DNA from: Microscillaceae bacterium
GTDB lineage: Bacteria > Bacteroidota > Bacteroidia > Cytophagales > Microscillaceae
Direction: 5' to 3'
DNA length: 64,000 nucleotides
Assembly (NCBI GenBank): GCA_025054775.1
Contig: JANWZA010000040.1
Location: forward strand, 1 to 64,000
The position numbers and the translations under genes are program-made. Shown here piece after piece: positions 29,236 through 37,736 of this stretch (position 1 is the first letter of the stretch; each line of letters opens with the position of its first letter). Under the pieces are notes generated by a model. The model was not told where the DNA came from and made no database searches. It worked only from the letters and a program-made list of their open reading frames with translations.

Positions 29236-30195
29236 TTATGCCCAAGCCATCTCACGCTTTTGCAGATGTACCAACATATCAGCCACCATGGCAGGCAAAT
29301 CAAAAGTAGGTTGCCAGCCCCAATCCTCTCGGGCGAAACTGTCATCAATACTATGCACCCACGAGTCGGCGATTTGTTGTCTGAAATCGGGTTGGTAAGT
29401 AATTTGAAACTCAGGGAGATGCTTTTGTATCTCCTCAAAGATTTGCCTAGGGGAGAAGGTCATTGCTCCTATATTATAGCTGGTGCGTACTCTCAATTTA
29501 TGGGCTTCAGCATGCATTACTTGGAGGGTAGCTTGCAAGGCATCGGGCATATATATCATAGGTAGGTAGGTATCAGGCTTTAAGAAGCATTCATACGGTT
29601 TTCTTGCTACTGCTTTATGGAAAATATCAATAGCATAGTCTGTTGTACCTCCGCCAGGCATGGCTTTATAGCTTATTATACCTGGGTAACGTAAGCTACG
29701 TACGTCAAGGTTGTATTTTTGGTAATAATATTCAAAGAGCATTTCACAGGTAAGTTTACTCACACCGTAAATGGTAGAAGGGTTGAGTATCGTGTATTGT
29801 GGTGCATTGTGTTTAGGTGTTTTATCACCGAATACGGCAATAGAACTCGGTACGTATACCTTTTCTAATCGCTTTTCACGTGCAATTTCTAAAATTTGGC
29901 GCGTAACTTCTACATTGATTTGCCACGCCAAGGTCGGATTTTGCTCTCCCTTAGCAGAGAGAATAGCTACCAAATGATAAATCTGCGTAATCTTATATTT
30001 ATCTATCAAATAAGCCAAGCGAATGGTGTTGGTTACATCAATATTTTCAAAAATTCCTTGGAAATTTTTAGGAGTTCTAATATCTGTGGCAATTACATTA
30101 GCTTCGCCATACAACTTTTGTAGCTCGGCAGTCAGCTCAGTACCTAATTGCCCAGCAGCACCTGTAATCAATATTCTAGGGCTAGATGTATGCAT
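29236..30195 (-). CDS. NAD-dependent epimerase/dehydratase, L-threonine 3-dehydrogenase type
   Basis: A 319-residue short-chain dehydrogenase. It has the nucleotide-binding ILITGAAGQLGTEL, the serine of VYVPSSIAVFG, and the YGVSK catalytic pair in STIYGVSKLTCE. Sequence around LRYPGIISYKAMPGGGTTDY fits the bacterial GalE-like L-threonine 3-dehydrogenases, which oxidise threonine to 2-amino-3-ketobutyrate; a kbl partner gene is not adjacent. The start is placed at 30195 (MHTSSPRILI) because the longer frame adds 43 hydrophobic residues, and a TATATTTG box at 30279-30272 would put its transcript start downstream of that longer ATG. Confidence 0.85.
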   Translation of the reverse strand: MHTSSPRILITGAAGQLGTELTAELQKLYGEANVIATDIRTPKNFQGIFENIDVTNTIRLAYLIDKYKITQIYHLVAILSAKGEQNPTLAWQINVEVTRQILEIAREKRLEKVYVPSSIAVFGDKTPKHNAPQYTILNPSTIYGVSKLTCEMLFEYYYQKYNLDVRSLRYPGIISYKAMPGGGTTDYAIDIFHKAVARKPYECFLKPDTYLPMIYMPDALQATLQVMHAEAHKLRVRTSYNIGAMTFSPRQIFEEIQKHLPEFQITYQPDFRQQIADSWVHSIDDSFAREDWGWQPTFDLPAMVADMLVHLQKREMAWA

Positions 30196-30271
30196 AATCT
30201 TTGGAATGGAGAAAAGTTGAGTTGTAAGTAATTTTAAGAAAAAGATGAAAATAAAGAATAGTATTTGGCAG

Positions 30272-30279
30272 CAAATATA
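30272..30279 (-). promoter_or_regulatory. Bacteroidota -7 box (TATATTTG) for the epimerase gene
   Basis: Exact TAnnTTTG match, predicted transcript start near 30265; decides the start codon at 30195. Confidence 0.5.
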
Positions 30280-30679
30280 CAAAATTGAACTTAAAAAAGA
30301 AACCTTTTGATTAAAACAACTCAAAAAGTGAAAAATCTTTTTCCAAACAAAATTTTATTTTGAAACATTCGTACCTAATATTTATTGGGTAATCCTAAAA
30401 TAGGATTAAAATTATTTGCTAATCCTGTTAGTTGCAAAATTTAGTCAATGTAAATTGATTTTTGTAAAAAAATTACATTGTACTACAATAGGGTTATTAG
30501 GAAAAAAAGTTTATTTGTTAATTTTCGTAAGAGGTGTTGTGGAATTTGGTACCACTATTCCCCAAAATGATTACTTTTGTATAAGTTTTTTGCTTTTAGT
30601 ATCCTGTGTTATATACTGCAATTAATAGATAGCAGAACGTTTAAGCATTTCTTATTCTTGAAGGCTAAACATTTGAACT
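30280..30679. other. Divergent intergenic region upstream of dut
   Basis: Contains a short inverted pair, AATCCTA...TAGGATT, at about 30391-30407, and the dut promoter. A 69-codon frame at 30416-30625 has no coding character and overlaps the promoter, so I do not call it. Confidence 0.4.
30546..30579 (+). promoter_or_regulatory. Bacteroidota promoter for dut
   Basis: TTG at 30546-30548, a 23-base spacer and TACTTTTG at 30572-30579. Transcription would start near 30586, leaving a leader of about 94 bases. Confidence 0.5.
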
Positions 30680-31108
30680 ATGCAAATCAAAATAATCAAT
30701 CGTTCTAATAATCCGCTACCGAATTATGCTACTGAAGGAGCGGCAGGATTAGACTTGCGAGCTTTTTTAGAGCGAGATTTCGTGTTATTACCTCAACAGA
30801 GGGCTTTAATTCCCACTGGCATACATATAGAACTGCCACAAGGTTATGAAGCTCAAATTCGCCCACGAAGCGGATTAGCTGCCAAGCGAGGAGTCTTTGC
30901 TATTTTTGGCACAATTGACTCGGATTATCGCGGGGCAATTCACGTACTGCTCTACAATGCCTCTGATGTACCTTTTACTATTAAAAACGGGGAGCGTATT
31001 GCTCAAATGGTTATTACTACCTATCAAAAAGTTCAACTTGTGGAAGTAGAAAATTTGAGTGAGACTTTGCGTGGTGAAGGGGGATTTGGCAGTACAGGGC
31101 TACATTGA
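30680..31108 (+). CDS. dut: Deoxyuridine 5'-triphosphate nucleotidohydrolase
   Basis: A 142-residue trimeric dUTPase that converts dUTP to dUMP and pyrophosphate, keeping uracil out of DNA. All five family motifs are visible: AAGLDLRA, RPRSGLAAK, GTIDSDYRGAI, the RIAQMVI stretch and the C-terminal P-loop-like GGFGSTG. Convergent with the amidase gene, whose stop is 8 bases away. Confidence 0.96.
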   Translation: MQIKIINRSNNPLPNYATEGAAGLDLRAFLERDFVLLPQQRALIPTGIHIELPQGYEAQIRPRSGLAAKRGVFAIFGTIDSDYRGAIHVLLYNASDVPFTIKNGERIAQMVITTYQKVQLVEVENLSETLRGEGGFGSTGLH

Positions 31109-31116
31109 AGTCTAAT

Positions 31117-31896
31117 TTATAGCAATATTTCAAAGGCATCAGCATCTAAGAAAGCAGGAAATCTTTGCCGAAATTCCTCTAAATCTTGTTTACAAAGGGT
31201 ATGAGTATATATTACTTCTGTATCAGCTTGATAAAAAAGGCGTTCTCCTTTGTAATCTATTATAGCAGATTCACCGCTGTAGGTGATGCCTTTTCCATCC
31301 GTACCGATACGGTTTACCCCTACTACATAAGCCAAATTTTCTATGGCACGAGCTTGCAAAAGAACATTCCAGGCTTGCCTACGCGCCTGCGGAAAATTAG
31401 CTACATAAATCAACAAATCATATTCATTATTTCGGTTTCTACTCCAAACAGGAAATCGCAAATCATAACAAATCAAAGGGCAAATATTAAATCCTTTCCA
31501 AGAGAAAATAAGTTTATCTTTGCCTGCTGTGTAAGTTAGATGTTCGTTTGCCATGCGAAATAAGTGCTTTTTGTCATAAGTATGATAACTACCATCAGGA
31601 AACATTACTATGAAGCGATTGTAAAAATTTCTATTTTCCTGTACAATATAACTCCCTGCCACAGCGGCTTGTGTTCGTGCGGCTTGCTGTTGTAACCACT
31701 TGAAAGTATGCAAATTCATAGGCTCTGCATAGGTGGAAGCCTCCATAGTAAAGCCTGTGGTAAACATTTCAGGCAAAATAATCAAATCAGTAGGGAGCTG
31801 GATTTGAGCAATTTTCTCCTCTAGCATTGCCCTATTTGCCGTAGGATTGTGCCAATGCAAGTCGGTTTGAATAAGCGTGAGCCGAAGTTGAACCAT
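31117..31896 (-). CDS. Nitrilase-family amidohydrolase (omega-amidase type)
   Basis: A 259-residue C-N hydrolase with the Glu-Lys-Cys triad: LPEMFTTGF (Glu near 43), YDKKHLFRM (Lys) and ICYDLRFPVW (Cys). Its closeness to YafV/Nit2 enzymes (GFTMEAS, LLIYVANFPQARRQAW) suggests an omega-amidase that hydrolyses alpha-ketoglutaramate, a repair role in nitrogen metabolism. Cytoplasmic; no signal peptide. Confidence 0.88.
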   Translation of the reverse strand: MVQLRLTLIQTDLHWHNPTANRAMLEEKIAQIQLPTDLIILPEMFTTGFTMEASTYAEPMNLHTFKWLQQQAARTQAAVAGSYIVQENRNFYNRFIVMFPDGSYHTYDKKHLFRMANEHLTYTAGKDKLIFSWKGFNICPLICYDLRFPVWSRNRNNEYDLLIYVANFPQARRQAWNVLLQARAIENLAYVVGVNRIGTDGKGITYSGESAIIDYKGERLFYQADTEVIYTHTLCKQDLEEFRQRFPAFLDADAFEILL

Positions 31897-31927
31897 AGAG
31901 TTGTAAGTAAAAAGTATATTTTTTTAC

Positions 31928-31935
31928 TAATTTTG
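31928..31935 (+). promoter_or_regulatory. Bacteroidota -7 box (TAATTTTG) for the RDD operon
   Basis: Exact TAnnTTTG match 20 bases upstream of the RDD gene start, implying a very short leader. Confidence 0.45.
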
Positions 31936-31954
31936 CAACAAAGATAAGGTACGT

Positions 31955-32680
31955 ATGGCAAAAGTAAAAATCAATACCACGCAAAATGTACGCTTAGAAT
32001 ACGAACCTGCTAGCGTGGGGGATAGAATTATTGCCACAATTATAGATGCTCTTATTATTTATGGCTTTGTTGTAAGCCTTATAATTTTTGCTTTTCAGTT
32101 TGGAAGGCACCTTCAAGAAGAGGTTTTTGTTTTCTTATTCTTTCTTGCCTTATTTCCTATTATTTTTTATCACCTTTTGAGCGAAATCTTTCTCAACGGA
32201 CAAAGTGTGGGCAAACGTGTAAGAAAAATCAAGATTTTGAAGTTAGATGGAACAGAACCATCACTTTCAGCATATTTTATTAGATGGTTACTTCGCCCTG
32301 TGGATTTATTTTTTTATGGATTAGTAGCTATCATTACAATAAGTGTGAACGGAAGAGGACAACGTTTAGGAGATATTGCCGCAGGAACCACCGTAGTAAA
32401 ACTTAAACCTAAGGTTACTTTGAATGATTTGTTAGCCTATGCCGAAACCACCCCCTCGAGCTACCAGCCCACTTATTGGCAGGTAACAGCTTTAAGCAAG
32501 AAAGATATAGAAATTATTCAAAATGTACTAGATAGGTTGGGAAAGCAAAAAGATAGCCCCATGTTAGACCAATTAGCCGAAAAGGTGAAACAACACCTAC
32601 GCATACAAACCCCTGATAAGAGCTATGTTTTTCTTACCACTATTCTCAAAGATTATATGTATTTTACAAGCCAAGAGTAA
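31955..32680 (+). CDS. RDD-family membrane protein
   Basis: A 241-residue protein with an RDD domain: VGDRIIATIIDALIIYG in the first membrane helix, a second helix around VFLFFLALFPIIFYHLL, the linker NGQSVGKRVRKIKI and a third helix near VDLFFYGLVAIITI, closing with RGQRLGDIAAGTTVV. The last 90 residues are soluble. RDD proteins have been linked to Na+/H+ transport or act as accessory membrane proteins; no specific role is shown here. Eight bases separate it from the LD-carboxypeptidase gene, so both are probably one operon. Confidence 0.85.
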   Translation: MAKVKINTTQNVRLEYEPASVGDRIIATIIDALIIYGFVVSLIIFAFQFGRHLQEEVFVFLFFLALFPIIFYHLLSEIFLNGQSVGKRVRKIKILKLDGTEPSLSAYFIRWLLRPVDLFFYGLVAIITISVNGRGQRLGDIAAGTTVVKLKPKVTLNDLLAYAETTPSSYQPTYWQVTALSKKDIEIIQNVLDRLGKQKDSPMLDQLAEKVKQHLRIQTPDKSYVFLTTILKDYMYFTSQE

Positions 32681-32688
32681 GCCATACC

Positions 32689-33609
32689 ATGAGAAAACCC
32701 CCATTCCTACAACCTAACGACAAAGTGGCTATCGTAGCACCTGCTCGCAAAGTAAGTTTTACTGAAATGCAAGCTGCTATCAAAATCGTAGAAAGTTGGG
32801 GTGTAGAAGTCGTTTTAGGCAAAAATTTATTTAACGTACATAATATCTTTGCAGGAACAGACGAGGAGCGTGCAGAAGACCTACAAACCATGCTCGATGA
32901 CCCAGAAATCAAAGCCATCATTTGTGCCAGAGGAGGCTATGGGACATTACGAATTATTGATAAATTAGATTTCACGAAATTTATTGAGAATCCTAAATGG
33001 CTGGTAGGTTTTAGTGATGTTACTGCTCTGCATTGTCATCTCAGTACATTAGGCATACAAAGTATTCACGGAGCTATGCCTTTGCTTTTTCCACGCCAAA
33101 CCGAAAAAACAATTGAAAGTTTACGAAAAGCACTCTTCGGTGAGCAGATAGAAATTATTGCCCACCCTCATAAAGATAATATATTAGGTACAGCACGAGG
33201 AGAACTCGTGGGGGGAAATCTCACCCTTTTTGCTAATGCTATCGGAACCCCTTCTGAAGTAAATACTACTAATAAAATCCTTTTTCTAGAGGATATTAAT
33301 GAATACCTCTATCACCTTGAGCGTATGATGATTCATTTGAAAAGAGCTAAAAAATTGCAAAACTTAGCAGGCCTTATCGTCGGGCAATTTACTGACGTAA
33401 AAGATAACGAACTAGGCTTTGGGAGAGATATACACGAAATTATTGTAGAATTAGTAAAGGAATATCATTACCCCGTTTGCTTTGATTTTCCAATAGGGCA
33501 CGAACGCAATAATATGACTATGATTTGCGGTAGTGAAGCTTTATTAGAAATAGAAAAAGAGCGTGTAAGACTGCAATATCTGTATTCAGAGCATAACAAC
33601 AAGCCTTAA
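32689..33609 (+). CDS. LD-carboxypeptidase (peptidase S66 family)
   Basis: A 306-residue serine peptidase that removes the terminal D-alanine from muropeptide tetrapeptides during cell-wall recycling. Diagnostic motifs are VAIVAPARKVS, ICARGGYGTLRIIDKLDF, the nucleophile in WLVGFSDVTALH, and GGNLTLFANAIGTPS with its conserved Glu/His partners later (FLEDINEYLYHLERMM; FPIGHE). No signal peptide, so cytoplasmic as in E. coli LdcA. Second gene after RDD. Confidence 0.92.
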   Translation: MRKPPFLQPNDKVAIVAPARKVSFTEMQAAIKIVESWGVEVVLGKNLFNVHNIFAGTDEERAEDLQTMLDDPEIKAIICARGGYGTLRIIDKLDFTKFIENPKWLVGFSDVTALHCHLSTLGIQSIHGAMPLLFPRQTEKTIESLRKALFGEQIEIIAHPHKDNILGTARGELVGGNLTLFANAIGTPSEVNTTNKILFLEDINEYLYHLERMMIHLKRAKKLQNLAGLIVGQFTDVKDNELGFGRDIHEIIVELVKEYHYPVCFDFPIGHERNNMTMICGSEALLEIEKERVRLQYLYSEHNNKP

Positions 33610-33666
33610 CCAAATTAGGAAATAAATTTTGCTCTTTCACCATTTTATCATTATTTTTACAAAACT

Positions 33667-34440
33667 ATGCTCTCATTACTAATGATTTCTATCAGTGCAG
33701 TCATTATTACCAAAAACGAGGAGCGCAACATAGGGCGTTGTATAGATAGTTTGCAGGGAGTTGCCGATGAGATTATTGTAGTAGACTCGTTTTCTACAGA
33801 CAAAACTGCAGAAATTTGCCGTGAGAAAGGCGTCATTTTCTTACAAACTGAATGGAAAGGTTTCGCCGCTACCAAAAACTGGGGTAACGCCCAAGCCAAA
33901 CACGATTTCATTCTTTCGCTTGATGCTGACGAAGCTCTTTCTCCTGCTCTACAAAAAGCCCTTTTGCAAATTAAACGAAATTCGCAAGCGGACGGTTATA
34001 TTCTAAACCGAATTACTAATTATTGTGGAAATTGGATTCGCTATGGGCATTGGTATCCTGACAAACACTTACGCCTCTGGAACAAACAAAAAGGCGAATG
34101 GCAAGGCTACATTCACGAAAAAGTAGTTATGTTGCCTTCGGCAAAAATAGTAGAAATTAAAAATGCCGATTTAGAACATTATAGCTTTCCTACCATCAGT
34201 AGCCATATTACCAAAATAGACTTTTTTACTACCATGACCGCTCAGAACGATTTCCGAAAAGGCAAAAAAGCGGCTTGGTGGCGGATAATTTTTAGCCCTA
34301 TTTGGTTATTTTTGGTAAGTTATATATTTCGTCTGGGTTTTTTAGAAGGGTGGCAAGGCTTGGCGATTGCCGTCATTTCTGCTTTTTCTACTTTTGTTAA
34401 ATATTTGAAAATCAAGGAAATGCACCAAAAACAGTCTTAA
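33667..34440 (+). CDS. Family 2 glycosyltransferase, WaaE/KdtX type
   Basis: A 257-residue GT2 enzyme with the features of LPS-core beta-1,4-glucosyltransferases: ISAVIITKNEERNIGRC, DEIIVVDSFSTDKT, ATKNWGNAQA, LSLDADEAL (metal-binding DAD) and HWYPDKHLRLW. A hydrophobic C-terminal segment (IIFSPIWLFLVSYIF) suggests membrane association. Probably modifies lipid A core or another envelope glycan; no LPS cluster is present. ATG codons at 33667 and 33682 are both possible starts. The outer-membrane protein gene begins 4 bases after its stop. Confidence 0.88.
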   Translation: MLSLLMISISAVIITKNEERNIGRCIDSLQGVADEIIVVDSFSTDKTAEICREKGVIFLQTEWKGFAATKNWGNAQAKHDFILSLDADEALSPALQKALLQIKRNSQADGYILNRITNYCGNWIRYGHWYPDKHLRLWNKQKGEWQGYIHEKVVMLPSAKIVEIKNADLEHYSFPTISSHITKIDFFTTMTAQNDFRKGKKAAWWRIIFSPIWLFLVSYIFRLGFLEGWQGLAIAVISAFSTFVKYLKIKEMHQKQS

Positions 34441-34444
34441 TTTT

Positions 34445-35392
34445 ATGAAATATCTACACCCACAAGTTTTTTTCTTCTTGGGCTTTTCGCTTTTTTTAGG
34501 GCAAAAAACCCTAGCACAGCCATTTAACTTAGATTGGCTTTTTCAAGCAGGTATGCGATTAAATATGAGTATATTACCCAAACTGAACCAAGATAGCACA
34601 AAATTTCACTTTACGCAAGTTCAAGCAGGGTTTATTCTTCCACTCAAAGGCAAAGCGAATATTAGCCTCAAAGAATTGGATATTAACGGCTACCAAAATT
34701 TTTTGAATATAGTAGCAGGGCAACGGCAAGTTAGCACACATATTGCCCCTGAAAATATTAACGTAAATAACTTGAGCATAGGTTTCACACGGCTTTCTGC
34801 AAGTCTTCGCACAGGAATTTGGGTATATGTAGCCAATGTAGGCATCTTGAATACAGCAGGTACTTCACAAGCTGTCCCTTTTGGGGTAATATCAGCAGCA
34901 AAAGTAAAAATTAGAGGGTTAGGAAATCAAAATATTTTCGGTGGGGCTTTGGCATATTTCAATAATCAAGTCATACCTACACCCGTGATTGGTATCAACC
35001 GTAAGATGAGTAAAAAATGGAATTTTCGCTTACTTTTTCCTGTGAGTCTTACATTCAGTTATTTGCACAACAAGAAAAATACTTTTGACTTTCGGGTCAA
35101 TTCACAAGTTTTTCAAACTTCGGTCATGGTGCCTGTACCCAACACTTCGGATAGGTTGAAAGAGCGATGGCAATACCGTCAGTTCCAAGTTAATAGTGTA
35201 TGGCGGTATCGTGTGCAACGTGGTTGGTTCTTTTTAGGAGAAGTGGGCATTGCCACAAGCAGGCGCTTGACGCAGGGAGAAAACCTAAGAGAATGGAACA
35301 CCAATTTTCAGACTGCTCCCTATTTTACTTTTTCTACCACTTTCAATTTTGGTAAAGAGTTGTTAGGTTCACAAATATTTGCTATGGAGTAG
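34445..35392 (+). CDS. Outer-membrane beta-barrel protein, DUF6268-like
   Basis: A 315-residue protein with a signal peptide (FFFLGFSLFLGQKTLAQ) followed by alternating amphipathic strands and ending in an aromatic-rich pattern (PYFTFSTTFNFGK), as expected for an outer-membrane barrel. It resembles DUF6268 proteins of Bacteroidota. The ligand is unknown. Tightly linked to the glycosyltransferase upstream; its last 11 bases overlap the convergent alkB gene. Confidence 0.7.
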   Translation: MKYLHPQVFFFLGFSLFLGQKTLAQPFNLDWLFQAGMRLNMSILPKLNQDSTKFHFTQVQAGFILPLKGKANISLKELDINGYQNFLNIVAGQRQVSTHIAPENINVNNLSIGFTRLSASLRTGIWVYVANVGILNTAGTSQAVPFGVISAAKVKIRGLGNQNIFGGALAYFNNQVIPTPVIGINRKMSKKWNFRLLFPVSLTFSYLHNKKNTFDFRVNSQVFQTSVMVPVPNTSDRLKERWQYRQFQVNSVWRYRVQRGWFFLGEVGIATSRRLTQGENLREWNTNFQTAPYFTFSTTFNFGKELLGSQIFAME

Positions 35393-36470
35393 ATATATTT
35401 TGTTTTGCTTGCCATTGTTCCAAACGTTTATCCATTACCCTAAACCAAAGCGGTGGGACGAGGCTCATCAAAATCATAACAGGATAGCCAAAAGGCAGTT
35501 GTGGGCTTTCTTCCCAATGCCGAAGGATTTGGTAAGGGTGCGAAGCATACGCATGGTGGTCAGAATGGCGTTGCAATTGGAAGAGAAACAAATTGCTAAC
35601 TAAATGGTTTGAGTTCCAAGAATGCAGAGGATTTACTCTTTCGTAGCGGTTTTCACTTATTTTTTTTCTTACCATTCCATAATGTTCAATATAATTCACT
35701 GCTTCCAAAGAAGAGAAAGCTAACAAACTTTGCACAAAAAATAGCACTAGCCATTCCCAAGCAAAACTTTCTCGCCAAAGGCTGAAAATCAGGGTGGTAA
35801 GGCTTACAAAAAGCAAAGGGAATAAGATAAACCGTAGCATTTCGTTGTGTTTCAAACTCCAAAAGGGCAAATTTCGCTTTTGCAATCGGCTTTTTTCTAA
35901 ATGCCATGCACTCAAAAAACCACCTATCACACTTTGCCACCAAAACGCATAGAAGGTTTGCCCTTTACGGCTGGTAGCAGGGTCTTCAGGAGTAGCCACG
36001 CGCACATGGTGCCCTCTGTTATGTTCAATATAAAAATGCATATAGCACACTGTAAGCAGCGCTAATTTGCTCTGAAAACGAGCAAAAGCCGTCTTTTTAT
36101 GCCCTAATTCATGGGCTACATTTATCATTCCGCTAGAGTTGGTCATAAGGCTTAATGTAAAACCTACCCATTCCCAAGCCGAAAGCGAATAAAATGTAAC
36201 TACATATCCTGCCCAAAGGATAATACCTAATTGAAAATATACCAACACGTGTAAAATATTTTCAAAATAACATTCCTTACTCAAAGCCTCTATTTCAGAC
36301 TCTTGCACATTTTCACTATCTCTTCCCACTAACTCATCAAGAAGTGGCACAAAGCCATAGGCAAACAAAAATGCGGAGAATGTAGCCCAACCTCCCATAT
36401 AAAAACCTACTATCACTAAGGTAGGAATGATAAAATAAGCCAAGAAACCGATTTTTTTGAAAATGCTCAT
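35382..36470 (-). CDS. alkB: Alkane 1-monooxygenase (AlkB-type, membrane di-iron)
   Basis: A 362-residue integral membrane hydroxylase. The His boxes of the AlkB family are all present: HELGHKKTAF, EHNRGHHVRVATPEDPA, and LQRHSDHHAYASHPYQ; the family segment NYIEHYGMVRK precedes the last box. Six hydrophobic helices surround them. It oxidises medium-chain alkanes to 1-alcohols with a rubredoxin electron donor; no rubredoxin gene is adjacent. I place the start at 36470 (MSIFKKIGF) rather than at an ATG 17 codons upstream, because the upstream residues are charged and atypical. Confidence 0.93.
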   Translation of the reverse strand: MSIFKKIGFLAYFIIPTLVIVGFYMGGWATFSAFLFAYGFVPLLDELVGRDSENVQESEIEALSKECYFENILHVLVYFQLGIILWAGYVVTFYSLSAWEWVGFTLSLMTNSSGMINVAHELGHKKTAFARFQSKLALLTVCYMHFYIEHNRGHHVRVATPEDPATSRKGQTFYAFWWQSVIGGFLSAWHLEKSRLQKRNLPFWSLKHNEMLRFILFPLLFVSLTTLIFSLWRESFAWEWLVLFFVQSLLAFSSLEAVNYIEHYGMVRKKISENRYERVNPLHSWNSNHLVSNLFLFQLQRHSDHHAYASHPYQILRHWEESPQLPFGYPVMILMSLVPPLWFRVMDKRLEQWQAKQNISTP

Positions 36471-36600
36471 AACTTTTATTGTACCGAATCTAAATTGTGT
36501 TCTATTTTCTCTTGGAAACAAAAAATTTAGCTTCCAAGTTTTGTATTCTGCCCTTGTTTATATTTGCCGTGTACTTTTTCAGCGTTGTACAGGCTTAGGC

Positions 36601-37437
36601 TTACCGTCCAAACCTACGCAAGCGTTCATATAAGGAATAATCCTGTTCGTTTTTGAGTAACGCCCCTAAATAGGGTATATTTTCAGGTTTAGTTTCTAAA
36701 TTGATAGCTATTTCAGTAGCATTATATTTTCCCAAAGTAAGTAAGCGAATCCAATCTAAAAGCTCACTTGTGGAGGGTCGTTTTCTTAATCCTTTCACTT
36801 CGCGCAAGTTGTAAAATACTCTCATAGCTGCATCCATAAGCTCTCGTTCTATATTAGGAAAATGTACTTGTATTATTTCTTGCATGAGAGCAGGGGAGGG
36901 AAAAGTGATGTAATGAAAAAAGCACCTTCGGAGAAAAGCATCAGGGAGTTCTTTTTCATTATTTGAGGTGATAATAACGATAGGTCGGTGCTTAGCCACA
37001 ATGGTGGTTTGGAGTTCGTAGCAATAAAACTCCATCTTATCTAATTCCAGAAGCAAATCATTCGGAAACTCAATATCTGCTTTATCTATCTCATCAATCA
37101 AAAGCACTACCTGCTCCTGTGACTCAAAGGCTTCCCACAGCTTTCCTTTTTTGATATAATTAGCAATATCTTTCACTCGCTCATCACCAAGTTGTGAATC
37201 TCGCAAACGCGAAACGGCGTCATATTCATACAACCCTTGCTGTGCTGTAGTGGTAGATTTGATATGCCAAGTAATAATTTTTTTGTTTAAGGCTTTGGCA
37301 ATTTCAAAGGCTAAAAGCGTCTTTCCTGTTCCCGGTTCACCTTTCACCAAAAGAGGTTTTTGCAAAGCGATTGCCGCATTAACGGCTACACTCAAATCAG
37401 GTGAAGAAATGTAACTTTCTGTTCCTGTGAATTGCAT
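36601..37437 (-). CDS. MoxR-type AAA+ ATPase
   Basis: A 278-residue ATPase with Walker A KGEPGTGKTLLAFEIA, Walker B VVLLIDEIDKAD, sensor 1 IVIITSNNEKELP and the arginine-finger region DAFLRRCFFHYI. The C-terminal lid has KGLRKRPSTSELLDWIRLL. MoxR ATPases act as chaperones, often for VWA-domain proteins; no VWA gene is next to it. Cytoplasmic. Confidence 0.88.
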   Translation of the reverse strand: MQFTGTESYISSPDLSVAVNAAIALQKPLLVKGEPGTGKTLLAFEIAKALNKKIITWHIKSTTTAQQGLYEYDAVSRLRDSQLGDERVKDIANYIKKGKLWEAFESQEQVVLLIDEIDKADIEFPNDLLLELDKMEFYCYELQTTIVAKHRPIVIITSNNEKELPDAFLRRCFFHYITFPSPALMQEIIQVHFPNIERELMDAAMRVFYNLREVKGLRKRPSTSELLDWIRLLTLGKYNATEIAINLETKPENIPYLGALLKNEQDYSLYERLRRFGR

Positions 37438-37736
37438 ATACAGGTAAAATTTATTTTATCAGAATTTAATTTTTTGTCTGTACTACTTTTGTTGAAGTTG
37501 TTTAGGATTTATTTTTTTTGTTCATTCTGTTTACAAAAAAGAGGTAAATACACATACTTACGATCTCTGCCTAAGATTTCCATAAAAAAATATTTTAGAT
37601 TAGACACCTAAAAGTAAATCTTTGCTTGGAAATTTTTTACAATCCTAAACAATTTCTACACTATTTTTGTTGTATTGGGCTTTCTGTTCCAAGCCAAGTC
37701 TGTATCAAAGAATTTACAAATGGGCAAAGCCACTTT

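Noticed and set aside
30416-30625. 69-codon frame upstream of dut
   Set aside because: It runs across the dut promoter and has no coding-like composition.
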